This document shows positions 1 through 13,182 of a stretch of DNA of 64,000 bases, in pieces (position 1 is the stretch's first letter; each line of letters begins with the position of its first letter). The stretch comes from Nymphaea colorata (taxonomy: Eukaryota; Streptophyta; Magnoliopsida; Nymphaeales; Nymphaeaceae), in the NCBI RefSeq assembly GCF_008831285.2, contig NC_045142.1, positions 21,579,354 to 21,643,353 of the forward strand, written 5' to 3'. Below the pieces are notes generated by a model that was given only the letters and a program-made list of their open reading frames with translations, was not told where the DNA came from and ran no database searches. A program made the translations under genes and the position numbers.

Positions 1-1799
<1,799 letters not shown>

Positions 1800-1979
1800 T
1801 GAAATTAGGCAGCTATTTCTGTCCTCGGATGGTTATTTTGTATTGTTAAAAACTGCCATAAAAGTTGGATTCCATAATTGAAAACCATGGTCAATCAATT
1901 GATCATTGCAAATGCATCTTTCGCGATGTTTTTTATCGACACCAAACAAACAAATAACCATCCAGCCGTGGAGGTTCAT

Positions 1980-3450
1980 CTTTGAATCACTTGAATATTC
2001 AGAAATGATGACGCCAATCCATTGTTAATCACCCATTTTAAATAACCTTAAACATGCTTAAAGTATGATGACATTCCTTTATTTTCCAGTCAACCTTGTA
2101 CAATAGATGGATCATATGAATATCCCATCAAAGGATGTAGGATGGCCCAGCAAAGCAAAATTACTATGATCTTTCAAAAAATTGATTCCTCATGACATGA
2201 ATAATTTCACGCTAGCCCGCCAACTTGCGATCTCAACCCCTTCTTTAGTGGTAGAGCCAAGACTTTTTGGCTGAAGGGCACGTGAGTCACCGACCTGGGT
2301 CTGATGTGGGTACTATGATGTGACAGCAACTAGGTCCAGCATCGTCGCAACAATACTGATGTGGGGCAATGGTGCACAGCAACCCACACTTCGCTTCAAT
2401 ACTTCCCTTCTTACAGCATGTTCACCGCTTATTGTGGTTACCTAAGGAATATGTTAAGATGTCCCTCTTATTGATCAAATGGTGATTGGAATTCTTCAAC
2501 ACAAGAATATTCAAACGCTATTACTTAAAATTGCTTGGATTGTGGAGAAGGGTGCAGAAAACACAAAAAGTTGCATGCAATCCCCAGTAAATGACGCAAG
2601 AACTTGTTACATCATTAGCTAATGTCACCAGCCACCGTTTGTCCCCAGGCAAAATGTTCCAATCTTGGTGTCTATAAATTATGACATAGAAAGTGGATTA
2701 ATTACTGTCATTTGTATATTTAATTACCTATTTGATATCTCATGAATAGAACGAGGGGCTCCCTCGACTGTTTCAGAACGCAAAAACCTATTTAATTTCA
2801 CAAGCAGTGGCTGCCGAAAGTTCATGCAGCACAATTACATTATTATACAAGAATTTTTGTTAGGTATTGGAAAACTATATATTTTAAACTTAGAACATGG
2901 TAACTCCTCAACTTGATTGCAAGATAAGCTAAGCAAGGTTATAATCAATCACCAAAATATGGAGTACATCAATAACTTGTGGAGTTTGGTGCATGTTGGA
3001 TGGGGAGTTTATGCTTCATGCCTTCAAACTAAGCAGAGTCCAAAAATCACCAAAATGGTTTTCAGCTAGAGATCAAGCTGAAGAAAAATAGAACCCTAAA
3101 GGGGTAGTGGCAAAGCCAAATTTATGACTGTGGGGTAGTATTAGTTTAACTTTCAACTTTAAGGTATATAAAAAAAATTTAAAAAAAAGAAGTATCAATG
3201 ACTGGTACGGGAAATTGCTTACAAAATTTGCAATGCGGCTCCACTAATGTTAAGGAGTCATTTTGGCAGCAGGGACACTCATACAGTTTTCATAATAAGA
3301 ACAACCCCTAAATAGGTAGACAAAATGGGGGATGCTTAGCAGAAGTCTAACCGAGCGTGAGTGACTATACACAATTTCCCTGGATCTCTTTCCTCCAATG
3401 AAAAAGATTGAAAACCAGAAGGTGACAAAACAGGACACATAATAACTACA
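1980..3450 (+). repeat. Dispersed repeat family, relic 1
   Basis: This block shares long diverged stretches, in the same orientation, with 15430-16080 (inside tandem copy 1), partly with 23540-23810 (copy 2), and with 34140-34870. Landmarks are a segment with ATCCCATCAAA and CACCGACCTG near 2120-2300, one around GTGGATTAATTACTGTC with CGAGGGGCTCCCTC near 2690-2770, and GCAGTGGCTGCCG near 2804. The 3240-3450 part matches about 34690-34840. No coding capacity is evident, so it looks like a decayed segmental copy rather than an autonomous element. Confidence 0.7.
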
Positions 3451-3477
3451 TACCATGAAGAAGAGAAAACAGATCTA

Positions 3478-4720
3478 TTTAGATGGGTGCTTTATGTTAC
3501 TTCGTGCCTAAGAAGGTGCAGTCCTTCAAGTTTTCACTTTTAACCTATACAAATCAGACCTTTGGCATGCAATATATTGGATCATATAGATATGTAGCCC
3601 TCCACATACGTCATCAAAAGTATATCAGATGCCCACCTAAGCAAGAAATTTAGGCCAAGATGTCTGAGAAAACTTGTTCCTATAGATGGATAAGCAAATG
3701 CTAGTCCATCAATTCGTGATCCATTTCCAGATTTTTTAAAGTGATATCTCATCCACAGCATCACATCAATTGAGGAATCAAGAAGAGATATCCCATGACA
3801 ATGATGGTGGCCAAAGTGCAGTTTCTCCTCTCCACCGCCTGCAGACCCAAATCCCCGATATGAGATTGAGTTGCGTGTACATCCGAACGCACAAGTATGC
3901 AGTGGAAAAAAGATGGGGTTTTTGATATGTTCAATATTTTTAATAAAGAAATGTTTATTTTAGACTTTTCTGACATTTTCATAACCTTTTTTCTACTCTT
4001 TTAAAAAGTTTCTTTTTTATTATATTCAGCGAACAAAGATGGGGTTGGGCTACTTTTAAATTTTTTAATAAAATGATGTTTATTTTAGACTTTTGAACTC
4101 TTTCATAATATCTTTCATTTATATATATATATATATATATATATCATCTTCTTTGAAGATATGTCTTTTCTCTAATACCTTTTCTTGAACCGGATACTCA
4201 CCTTTCATCCTTTCATTATGGCTGTTACATTAATACAAATATGTTCGTGTTGTCCCATGTCCACCTGAACTCTAAACCTGGTAATATATGTGTCATACTA
4301 ATGCAAAAAAATTTTGTGCGCTGGTTATGATGAAAATAGTCAAAATTCACACCGAAAAAAAAATTGGGAAGACAAAAGTGGAAGTCAAAAAAAAAAAAAC
4401 TAAAAAGTACATACCTTTTGAAAATTATTAAAATGTCCCCTCACTCTTGGGGTATGTACGTTGGGTACCCTTAACCGGGCACTCAACTCAATCTACCCAA
4501 ACTCAGCTGAACGCTCTCCACTCACTGCCTCTTCATGAGCAACTGTCACCACCCTTTCTCTCTCTCTCCCTCTCTCTCTCTCGCTTTCTGATTTAGCCTG
4601 ATTTGTTTTTTTATTTTAAAACAGCTCTTAAGGATGGTGAAAAGATTAACGGACAATGTGGGCTATTAGAGAGAGAGACATGCATGGAATATTCTTGTGT
4701 CAGATTTCCATTGCATCCAT
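3478..4720 (+). repeat. Long diverged direct repeat, partner of 39541-40815
   Basis: About 1.24 kb that aligns colinearly with 39541-40815. Shared landmarks run from AGATGGGTGC at the start, through CCCACCTAAGCAAGAAATT, to GAGAGACATGCATGGAATAT near the end. Inside there is also a local internal direct repeat: the GATGGGGTT...TTTATTTTAGACTTTT unit occurs near 3912 and again near 4039. A short TA tract (about 4120-4145) sits where the partner copy has a roughly 124-bp TA tract. No coding sequence is recognised. Confidence 0.75.
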
Positions 4721-7009
4721 GGATAGTTATTTATTTATTTATGTTTACTTATAAGAAACTCTCTTCTTCATAAAACCACCAAGGTGGACGTACTGTACAT
4801 CGCTCAACTCGAATGTTGTTCTTGCCATGCTTTGCAGACAAGAGAAATAACACACTAGAATGTGACAGCGGCCACAAGATTCAAACCTTGAATTCCTTGG
4901 ATATGAACTGCCAAGCAGCCCAGTTGCCCAATGTGCCTTAAGGCAATCAGCCAATCTTTATTCAAGTGATTCGGAATGAAGCATGATTTAGCCAGTTCAT
5001 CGCCAATCACCCATTTTAAAAGACGCAGATGTGCTTACGGGTTTCTTTCAGTTTCCACTTGATTTTACATTTCATTCAGAGAAATTTCCACAATATTGAC
5101 AAAGTAGTTCCCAGCTTGATCTCAATCTCAAACTGCGGGCCCACACGGACCATCTACAGTCCAGCATCTGCAGTTTGGCATTGTTGAGGAATCGATCAAT
5201 GACATCATTGGAGTTGGTCAAAGAGGGCATCTGCAGTTTAACCCAACCTGGGGATGTCAAAGGGTTGGGTTAAGTCCGAGCAAGCTGGCTCTGACCTAAA
5301 TGAATGTGGGTGAACAGGATCTGGAATAGCATTAGGCTGGACCCAGGCTTGACAAAGCCGTGCTTGGGCTGACCCAAAGCCTTTATTGGCAGTCCAAGCC
5401 TGTTCTCTTTAGTTGTGGGGCCAGGGTCTGACCATCAACTTCATGTTTATCTTGTACTCAACCCGATATCTATCCTAATTTGAAACTCTTCACTTTTCAT
5501 TTTCTAATTTTCTGGAAACCATTGGGAAAGGAGTTTGTATGGGAGTCGAATGCTGGCATCATGCCAAAGAATGTGGAAAAAAAAGTATAAAGGTATGTAT
5601 TTGGGCGAAGTCGAGTCCCCAATACCTGACCAAGGCCAGCTATCCCAGCGAGTTTTCTTATCTGGCCAGTAGGTCAAATGGTCCCAATTGTCCATCTGGT
5701 GCCTGGCCCAGTGCTTACCCTTAGAGTCAGTCATAGTGTTTTGGCAAAATATATACAGGACTTTTGCTACGAAGTTCCCACTGATCTTGTGTGTGTGAGA
5801 GGTTTGCCATCATTGAGAACTTGCTTGTCAGGTAATTAATATTCTTGGGTGATGCATTTGAAAGACGCCTAGCCTAAAACCGAACATGGAATCTTTTAAA
5901 CCCTTTAGATAGGATAAAAGTCATTTTGTGCATGAGTTTATGGTAATCTAATTAAAATATCATTAGACGCCATACAGTGTTGCTACTTAGTCTTCACCTA
6001 TAAAAATTAAAACTACTTAAGATATTACTAGTACTTTTATATGGGAGAATTATAGCATGTTGAATGCCCAGTGTTGTTAGGTAATTAAAAAGTTAAAAAT
6101 CTATGGTTGAAAGCACCACAAACTGTTGTTTAAATCATGATAAACTATTATAAAAACACACTTCCACAAACCATAAACCGTTGCTAATACCCCTGCAGTG
6201 TCTATATTTTAGCAAGTAATGTTTTATTTTGAGCTATATGGCAATATCTAGCGTCCGTCAAATTTGAATCCACACACACACACATATTCAAATTTGTCAT
6301 TTCTTAGATCTTGTCTTATTACTAAAAATAAAGATCGGTCGCTAAAGCATGCAGCTGTATTAGAAACAGTGTATCAAATAGTGCCTATTTATGGCACTTT
6401 TTTTAATGGTTTATGGGTTTATCAGTGACATATTTTAAATCTATTAGTCGTCCAACATCCAAAAGATTAAAATGATAATATATATATATATATATATTTG
6501 TTATATATATTTTTGTTTACTTAATATATATTTATCTGTATTTATAATTATATTTATCACTAGGAACCTTATTTTCCTAAGGAGTATGTTAACTTGTCAA
6601 CCTTCTTCCTTCAACTCTTCATTGAGGTTCTTTGTTCTTGAAAATGGTAATATTCCAAAAAATATTGTTCTTACCACTTTTGTCTATATTGCTAAAAATA
6701 ATGTAGACCACAAAGGTGCATGGGAGCCCCAACCCTGTGATGTATACCTTGTCCCTTCAATGGGGGCCCGAAATGCTGCACATTCCTTGACAAGGAACCG
6801 TTCTGATGCAATCGGGCTGGGTTTCTCCTTCCATTAATGATCAAAAGTAATATAAAGAAAAAAAAAATCAACAGAAAAAACACAATTAAGAACTGGCCTC
6901 TAACTAAGCCTCAACACCCTCTTGCTCACTCAGCAAACTTTCCATGGTCAGGGTCAGCGCTTTTCAGGATTTGTCTGACATGAAGCAGTGACCTTCAGTA
7001 TCATTAATG
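4721..7009. other. Intergenic DNA, no supported gene
   Basis: No exon structure is recognisable. 5240-5440 is locally richer in GGGTTGGG and GGCTGGACCC motifs and begins with a GGGGATGTCAAAGGGTTGGG stretch reminiscent of plant hAT terminal repeats. I could not establish matching ends or a target duplication, so it is not called as an element. A short (TA)n run lies at about 6476-6497. Short open frames here have no protein similarity I recognise. Confidence 0.4.
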
Positions 7010-7399
7010 TTGGCTTTTCTTTTGTTTTTGTTTTTTTGACTTTGTCAACGACAAAGGAGTTTCCAAAGGAGATAGCCTCCAAAGAGAAGTGATCTTGAAC
7101 CACGGAATACCTTCTCACTATTGAGCCTACCAACGAACCAGAGTCACTCTCTCAGTTCCTTGACACTTGAACTAAGAGCATGGCAGTTTGTGATTAGAGT
7201 AACATGACAGTCTTTAGGAATCCTCTCTACAAGAACAGAGCCCATAGTTCTGATCATGTTTGAGAAGAGAAACCTTTGTACCATAGTAAACCAGCCACTT
7301 TATAAACATTTGCAACACATGTAGTGACCACTTTCAGCCCCCACTCATCTTTACTCTCACAATGCCAAAAATGACTAAAAATTATGGTTTGCAGCTAGA

Positions 7400-8600
7400 T
7401 ATTTATCGTCTGTTTTACATATTGTCCTCATTCTTGTTTATAGAATACCTCACAACATGAGTGTCAAACTTCCCTCTTAGAAATTTTAGCTAGCTTAACC
7501 ACCTCTTTATGCACCACGTGATTTTTGAAACACCATAGCTTCCAGATTGTGATATTGAAGCAGGCAAGCCAACACCATCCGAATTCTTTACATGAGAACC
7601 TCTTCCTCCACCACCAGCTCCAGACAGAGAAAAGTCTGATGTATGGAATTTATCAACTCCAAACCATGAATAGATGTATTGCTAAATGTTCATAGCATTA
7701 GTATATGAGAAAAGAAAGTGAGATAGATCTTCACAAGCCCTCCACACAAATTAAACACAGAAACAACGGAAGACCTTACATTGGCATCAGCAGGTTGACG
7801 TTAATAACTACAAACAAACACAAACCAACTAGCTCTAGGTTATGCTTTTGCATTCCACAATCTACTGTGCCTTGTAACTACCATTCCTTTAATTTTACAT
7901 GGTTCCAAACTTGGCTCCTGAGCTTTGCAGGTTTACGATTTTCTTTAGAACAAAGAAAATCTGCACTTTGCTTGAGCCTAAGTTGAAGGCAATCTCCAAT
8001 GCATTGCACATGTCGCCATAGATTTAGCTTAATGTGGTGCTGTATTAGAATTTACTTAACCGACTTTCGAAGGAAAGGTTCTGCTTCCCAAGCAGATCCA
8101 ATGGAATCTGCTTGAGTAAAACATCCTCTGTAGAACTTATCAAGCTCTCCATTCATCACATTTCAAGTAATAGATTTGTTTCCTGCCCAAGAGAAGAAAT
8201 ATTGGGAACCATTTCCACATACCAAGTACTTTTCCTACTTAAATATTTCTTCATGCATAATGAGTCCCATATGCCCTGGTGAAAAATTAATGTACATCTT
8301 AGAAACAACCATTTAGCTTCATTGACCCCTTTAAGTTTTCTAATGCCGAGCCCACCTTCCTATTTAGGAAAAGCCAAGACATTCCAGGCAATTAAATGAG
8401 GCTTACTCCCCGCATATGACTGTTCCTATAAAAAACTGCACATAATCTATTCCATTTTCTTAATGACACCAAGAGGCACTTGAACACCAACATCCAGCAA
8501 ATACGAAGTGCTTCTAATACTGATTTGATAAAGTAGATCCTACTGCATAGGAAAGTAGCATGCTTTTTCATAAACTAAGTTTACTCTATATTTTTAAAAG
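7400..8600 (-). pseudogene. LINE ORF2 C-terminal part (thumb/connection and RVT-zinc-finger region)
   Basis: Minus-strand translation at about 8480-8570 gives the motif FIKSVLEALRICWMLVFKC, the counterpart of the LINE 'IKSVLSSLP' segment. It is followed by EGGLGI at 8342-8359 preceded by PK and a stop codon (the usual PKxEGGLGIR motif), then KLKGVNEAKW. Around 7505-7590 a Trp-containing segment resembles the C-terminal zf-RVT region. This is the distal half of an L1-type reverse-transcriptase polyprotein. Stops show it is dead. It exists only once; the tandem copy at 16.5 kb starts just upstream of it and lacks it. Confidence 0.7.
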
Positions 8601-8639
8601 AATAAGAAATGGGACTTAACAACGCTAAGTTTTCTTTTA

Positions 8640-9890
8640 TAAATACGCACTGACCAACAGCAAGGTGATCCATAATCATTCTTGTTGAGTTGTCGCGGGT
8701 AAAAAATCTTTAAAAATGAGAAGTACAAGCTGAAAAAATTGGATCCTCCTCATAAAACTCCCCATCATGTGTCTTCATGTGCAAGAGTCTACTTTTTTTG
8801 GACCTTTCTGGAACATAGCATGAAAACATTTGCTGTTATTATCCTCTTTTTTGTAGCCATGATACCCTTACTTTCTTTTTCTAGTACATTTCTTCATCTC
8901 AAAGGGCGTCCGCAAGAAAACATCTAATATGATTTTCATAAGTCGACCAGTTATGAGAGTCAATATCTTGCCTCTTATAAATTTCAATAAGATCCTTTCG
9001 AAGTATATTAATTCTGGTATCAACTTTCTTGGTTCAATTACTTAGGCATGGTCATACTCTATTCTGTTTTGCGAAAAGTTTAAGAACTGTGCATCCTCTA
9101 CACTCCACTCTCCATGCTCTTGTAATAATGACCTTACAACTAGGTTGACACTCTCAATAAAGGAACTATTTAAATCTTCGTCTTCTCTTGCATGCGGTTT
9201 TAAAGATATTTAATTTACATGTAAAAGAGAAGTGCTGAGTGGTCTAAAGAACTTCTTGGTTCTACCAAAAGCTGCCCACAATTTTCAACTTTCGCAAAAA
9301 TCTATCTAAGTTGCTTTGAACCAGTGCTGTCGGGATGCAGAGATTGGTTCAAGTGAATGCTCTGTTTCTGTCCACAATCTCTCTTAGTCCAATATCTTGA
9401 ATGAATCCATTGAATGCTAAACAAGCTTGTCTAGCAGGGGAAGGGCCATTTTTCAGACTCCTTATAAGCTGAATTAAAATCTTTCATTATAATACTAACA
9501 TTTGTTTATTGGCAATTATGATATTTAACATAACCAATTGGTCTTTGCGAATTCTAAAGTGAGGGTGAAGATACACACCTATTGTATCAAAGTTGAGATT
9601 GAAAGCTTTATGAATAAACAAACAATCCATCCAAAATTTATTAAATTTGCAACTAGTCAATCTAAAATCAGCCTGTCTCTAACTCTACACAATTATGGCC
9701 CCATTAAGATTCTTATCAATATTAGATTAAAAAGAAAACTCCTCGAAGTGATTGCAAAAGGATTTGAAGTTGTCTGCATCCAACATGATGTTGAAACATG
9801 AAAATGATCCCAAGTAGATGAGATATCACCCAATTGCCAAAATCTATCTACGTTGTTAGAGTAGCAAGGCCTCTAACATTCCAACTATAA
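8640..9890 (-). pseudogene. LINE ORF2 N-terminal part (AP-type endonuclease and linker)
   Basis: Endonuclease-family start motif SWNVRGLA is readable at 9863-9886 on the minus strand. The C-terminal endonuclease motif reads LDHSALLF (normally SDHxPLLL) at about 9220-9249, so it is partly eroded. The post-endonuclease linker motif DNNSKCFHAMFQKG (compare the common GDRNTKFFH) is at about 8790-8843. The frame is repeatedly broken by stops and shifts. In an active element this domain nicks target DNA to prime reverse transcription. A second copy with the same layout is present at about 16.6-17.8 kb because of the tandem duplication. Confidence 0.7.
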
Positions 9891-10599
9891 ACTTCATTTT
9901 ATGGCAATTGGGAACTCCTCTTAGGCTGGTTTTCCTACAGGAGAGCATTCTCTTTGTTATGGAAATCCTCTGCTCCTTGGATATCCATGCCAGGATCATG
10001 TTGCACCAACTTCCTTTCTTTCAGGCCAGAACTTTATATAGCCTTAAAAATTGTTGTCCCACAACCCTTCTTCTTAAAATTGTTAACTTCTTTGGAATGG
10101 AGATCTCTTTTTTGTTCAAACTATCATAGGAGAGGAAGACCTTTTATCTTTTTGTTTTCAGTCCATTAGTACAGTCCTAGTGGAGTTCAAACAGCCAAAT
10201 CCAGGAAAAAATTCCTCCTCAACTTCTGTGGCTTTCTTCTTGGTCTCATGGCAGGACTCAGCAATAGTTTTACCATGGTTAACCTTCAATGAAGATGATT
10301 CCATCACCATTTCATATGAGATAATCCCTTGAGACTCGTGACCCATAGATCATAGGTCTTCAATAGGAAGTACATCTTTTTCAAAAGGCACAAATTGATT
10401 TCATTTAATATTAGATAGCTTGCATTGCTTAGAGCCTAGATTCCACCTTCTATTAGCAATAATGACCTGAGTCCATCCATTTGAGGGTTCAGTATTCACT
10501 TTTCCCTCCCTCATATGAGTGAGACGATCTCCTGTGGAATGTAATGAAACCCCACATAAGGTACAAAAACAAATTTTTGTTTAATCTTCCACCATTTAT

Positions 10600-11050
10600 T
10601 CAAAAATTTTATCACCAACAAGTATACAAATCGAACCCATAAGTGAAGCCATCAGCATCTACAAATAAACTACCCAGAACCTTAACGACACCAGCTAACA
10701 CCTTGCAGTTCCACATATAAAGAGGCAACTTCGGTAGACGAATCCCTAGAGGGGTTCTCGTGACAGCTTGAAGTCGAAGCGGCATTCCTGACTTCCACTT
10801 GGTAGAGACCAAAAACCTATCGTGAACACGCCATTTTTTTGGTTGCATAACTTCCTCTAAATATTCTTTTGAGGAAGCCTTGATAAAAAAGAGTCATTTT
10901 GAAAGGAGTGAAAATTGTTTTCACCTGATACAAATTGTGAAAAACTATCACCCAATCCAGACAAAATCTTGAGCTACCGCCTAATAGAATTGCAATAGCA
11001 GTCCATCTGAAAGGTCTGACCATTTGCTTCTCCTCAATTTCACACACTGC
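10600..11050 (-). pseudogene. LINE ORF1-like protein with DUF4283-like domain
   Basis: Two overlapping minus-strand frames (start near 11047, and 10848-10612) together read like the ORF1/DUF4283 module of plant LINEs. The segment RGSYATKK leads by a frameshift into KKWRVHDRFLVSTKWKSGMP and then the hallmark GIRLPKLPLYMWNCKVL, corresponding to the 'vWVRLPgLPlhlW' core. These proteins bind RNA in the retrotransposon particle. The frame is broken at about 10840. The duplicated counterpart is at 18538-18960 with the same frame break. Confidence 0.7.
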
Positions 11051-11382
11051 AAGATATGGTAATCCAAATGCCTCCTCTCACTCATTTTCGTCCACAACAC
11101 CAGCGCTCTTTACCACCGACACCCAAAATCATCGCACTGATAGAACTGACTGGAATCCTTGATCAATAGGTGACTTTCCACGAACGTTTTCCTAACTCTA
11201 ACCTAGGGTCCATGTTGTTCCCTTTCTCTGCTCCTTCACGTGATAACCACATCTACTCCGTGACCAAGAACTGTTACATGTGGAACAATCCACACACTTC
11301 TCACTTTGACCATTTGCTTCTTTTCCACACCATTTGTATTTAAATCCACACCCTTAGTCACAACCTACCTCATGATCTCCTT

Positions 11383-11390
11383 TATAAATA
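11383..11390 (+). promoter_or_regulatory. Putative TATA box of protease pseudogene 1
   Basis: TATAAATA lies about 30 bp before the start of the signal-peptide-like region of the aspartic protease pseudogene. The equivalent position in copy 2 (19363-19370) reads CATAAATA, so the first T is lost there. No transcript evidence is available. Confidence 0.4.
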
Positions 11391-11418
11391 CAAGGAGTTT
11401 TTCTTTGTAGATCTATGA

Positions 11419-13182
11419 TTAACAGTTGCCATAGCCACCTTCCTCTCTGCCTTCATGATCCTCCTCCTGTAACTTCTCCCAGTTGCACTATCAAACTTTC
11501 CTACCAACATCTTCACTAACACTGTCATTGTTAACCAAAACTCCAGGCTTCTCGATAGACCTCATTCACCAAGACTTGCCTCTCTCTCATCTCTATGATC
11601 CTTCATCCACTCCAGTTCGAAGAACTACGCAGGGCAGCTCTACGCTTCAAGTTGTGCTCCCGATTGGCTTCAGGTTATGCCAACACCAACAACATGACCA
11701 TCCATGTGTATTCGCATGAAGCCTGACCAGATGAACTAATTTCAGTGCCTGAACGCTAAAATCTGGAAATATCTGGCAAGTTCCAGATTTGAAGGGAATG
11801 CCCTGGTAACTTAGAAGTTTAGAACTATCTGGTTAAGGAGGACTATCTGGTTAACTTGTGAAATGAGTTGGGGTCTACTAAACAGGTGAAACTGCGGACA
11901 AAAGTTCACATCCTGCAATCAAACCTGGTTGAAATGCTTTGGAAAGCTTCCGCCTGTATGACAAGACAAAAATTTTAGAAAAGAAAGTTGGCCGTATGTC
12001 CAACTATTTCTTCTCAAATCCCACCATACAACCTATATACTTAAATCTATGAGAGAATAGACTGGTAGGCAGTTGTTTGGAGTGATCGAAGCAGCAACTT
12101 CATGTACTATCAAAAGAAGACATTGATACATCTATATATAGAGAGTTTCTCATGCAGCTTTACATTAGTACGTCACTAGAAGTCCAATCTTACTTGGTCA
12201 TCATCAATACTGGCAGCAAACTCAAATGGACATTGTGTGTTCCTTACTACAACTTTACCTGGCAAATGAAGTCCACATTAAAGCCACTTCAGTCTTCCAC
12301 ATACCATAACCTGAGATGCACCACTGGCTTTTGGTCCGCTTGTGACGACAACCAACTTCGTAGCGTCAAGTCCTCATATGGTGATGGATCTGTTGTAGAA
12401 GGGTCCCTTTCTCTCGAAAGATTTTGGTTTGAGGTTGGCACTGATGGCACCATCAAGCTTCCGACAATCGCCTTTGGTTGTGTTCATAAAGAAAATAGTG
12501 TTGATTCCGAAAATCTTGTACATCCTAGTCTTGTTGGCCTCAGTGCAGGATCTCTTTCACTTGTTAGTCACATCGGCTTCTTTATTAACCATAAATTTGC
12601 GTACGGTCTTCCTCTCCATAGCAAGAAAAATAATGTCATTGAGTAGATCAAATTCTGTGAGGAGGTAGAGTTCTAAACCCAAGAGGTTCAACAGACGCCA
12701 ATGGAAGCAAATGCAGCTCAAGGCACTTTCTGTACACTCACACTAGATTACTTAAATGTGGGGAACAACAGACTCAACATATAGTTTGGAGGTGCACAGA
12801 TGGCAACGTGGTTGGGATAAGCTGGATCAATCATGATAGACTCGGGTACCACGCTGACTATCTTGCGAAAGATGTGTATGATCAAGTGGCAAACACGGTG
12901 GCTAATGTCACAAACCATAAACGCTTCTATCATCCTAACCAAGATTATTTGTGTTTTAATGTAGAGAATAATGGTGATCCAAATTAAGGATTGCGGGAGA
13001 TGAGCTTTGATTCCACCAACGCAGACTTGAAGCTGCCACCTTCAAATATCTTTTGGATGTATAGAAGTGCGACCGCTAGCTGAGCCATTTTCGAGAATGT
13101 TTTCCAGCAGAACATGCGTGTGAAATATGATTTGGGGAAGGGGCTGCTTTCTTTTGCACCAATTGGATGTAATCAGGGCTAA
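11419..13182 (+). pseudogene. CDR1/nepenthesin-like aspartic protease, pseudogene copy 1
   Basis: A1-family (pepsin-type) secreted plant protease, broken into several frames. In order: a hydrophobic signal-like segment LTVAIATFLSAFMILLL ending in a stop (from 11419); the CDR1-type propeptide motif GFSIDLIHQDLPLSHLYDPS (about 11550-11610); and the mature N-terminal half at 12152-12646 with the first catalytic motif, ESYGDGS-type flap (SSYGDGS near 12380) and AFGCVHKENS. The first active-site motif reads INTGS instead of DTGS, so the catalytic Asp is Asn. After a stop near 12643, the second active-site motif IMIDSGTTLT is readable at about 12830-12860. It is followed by a one-base loss shared with copy 2, then DVYDQVANTVANVTNHK, further stops (near 12985 and 13081), and the family-typical end LLSFAPIGCNQG with stop at 13182. 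Functional relatives act in apoplastic defence signalling. This copy cannot encode an active enzyme. Confidence 0.85.

Larger units (their letters stand above)
7010..11060 (-). mobile_element. Decayed L1-type LINE retrotransposon, internally deleted
   Basis: Read on the minus strand this is a plant LINE in conventional order. ORF1 with a DUF4283-like region is at about 10600-11050, a degraded zinc knuckle near 10500-10560, the endonuclease start at 9863-9886, the post-endonuclease linker near 8780-8845, and the C-terminal reverse-transcriptase region at about 8270-8570. A further degraded region follows to about 7400. The low-coordinate end near 7010-7040 is T-rich on the plus strand, as expected for a poly(A) tail. 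All frames carry stops and shifts. The reverse-transcriptase core that should lie between the linker and the C-terminal region is missing, with the break near 8600, which is also the left edge of the tandem duplication. Confidence 0.8.

Noticed and set aside
5225-5480. Possible hAT-like element (GGGGATGTCAAAGGGTTGGG start)
   Set aside because: No matching inverted end or target duplication could be demonstrated.
9538-9801. 87-codon plus-strand frame, repeated at 17454-17669
   Set aside because: Antisense to the LINE endonuclease region; conserved only because of the segmental duplication.
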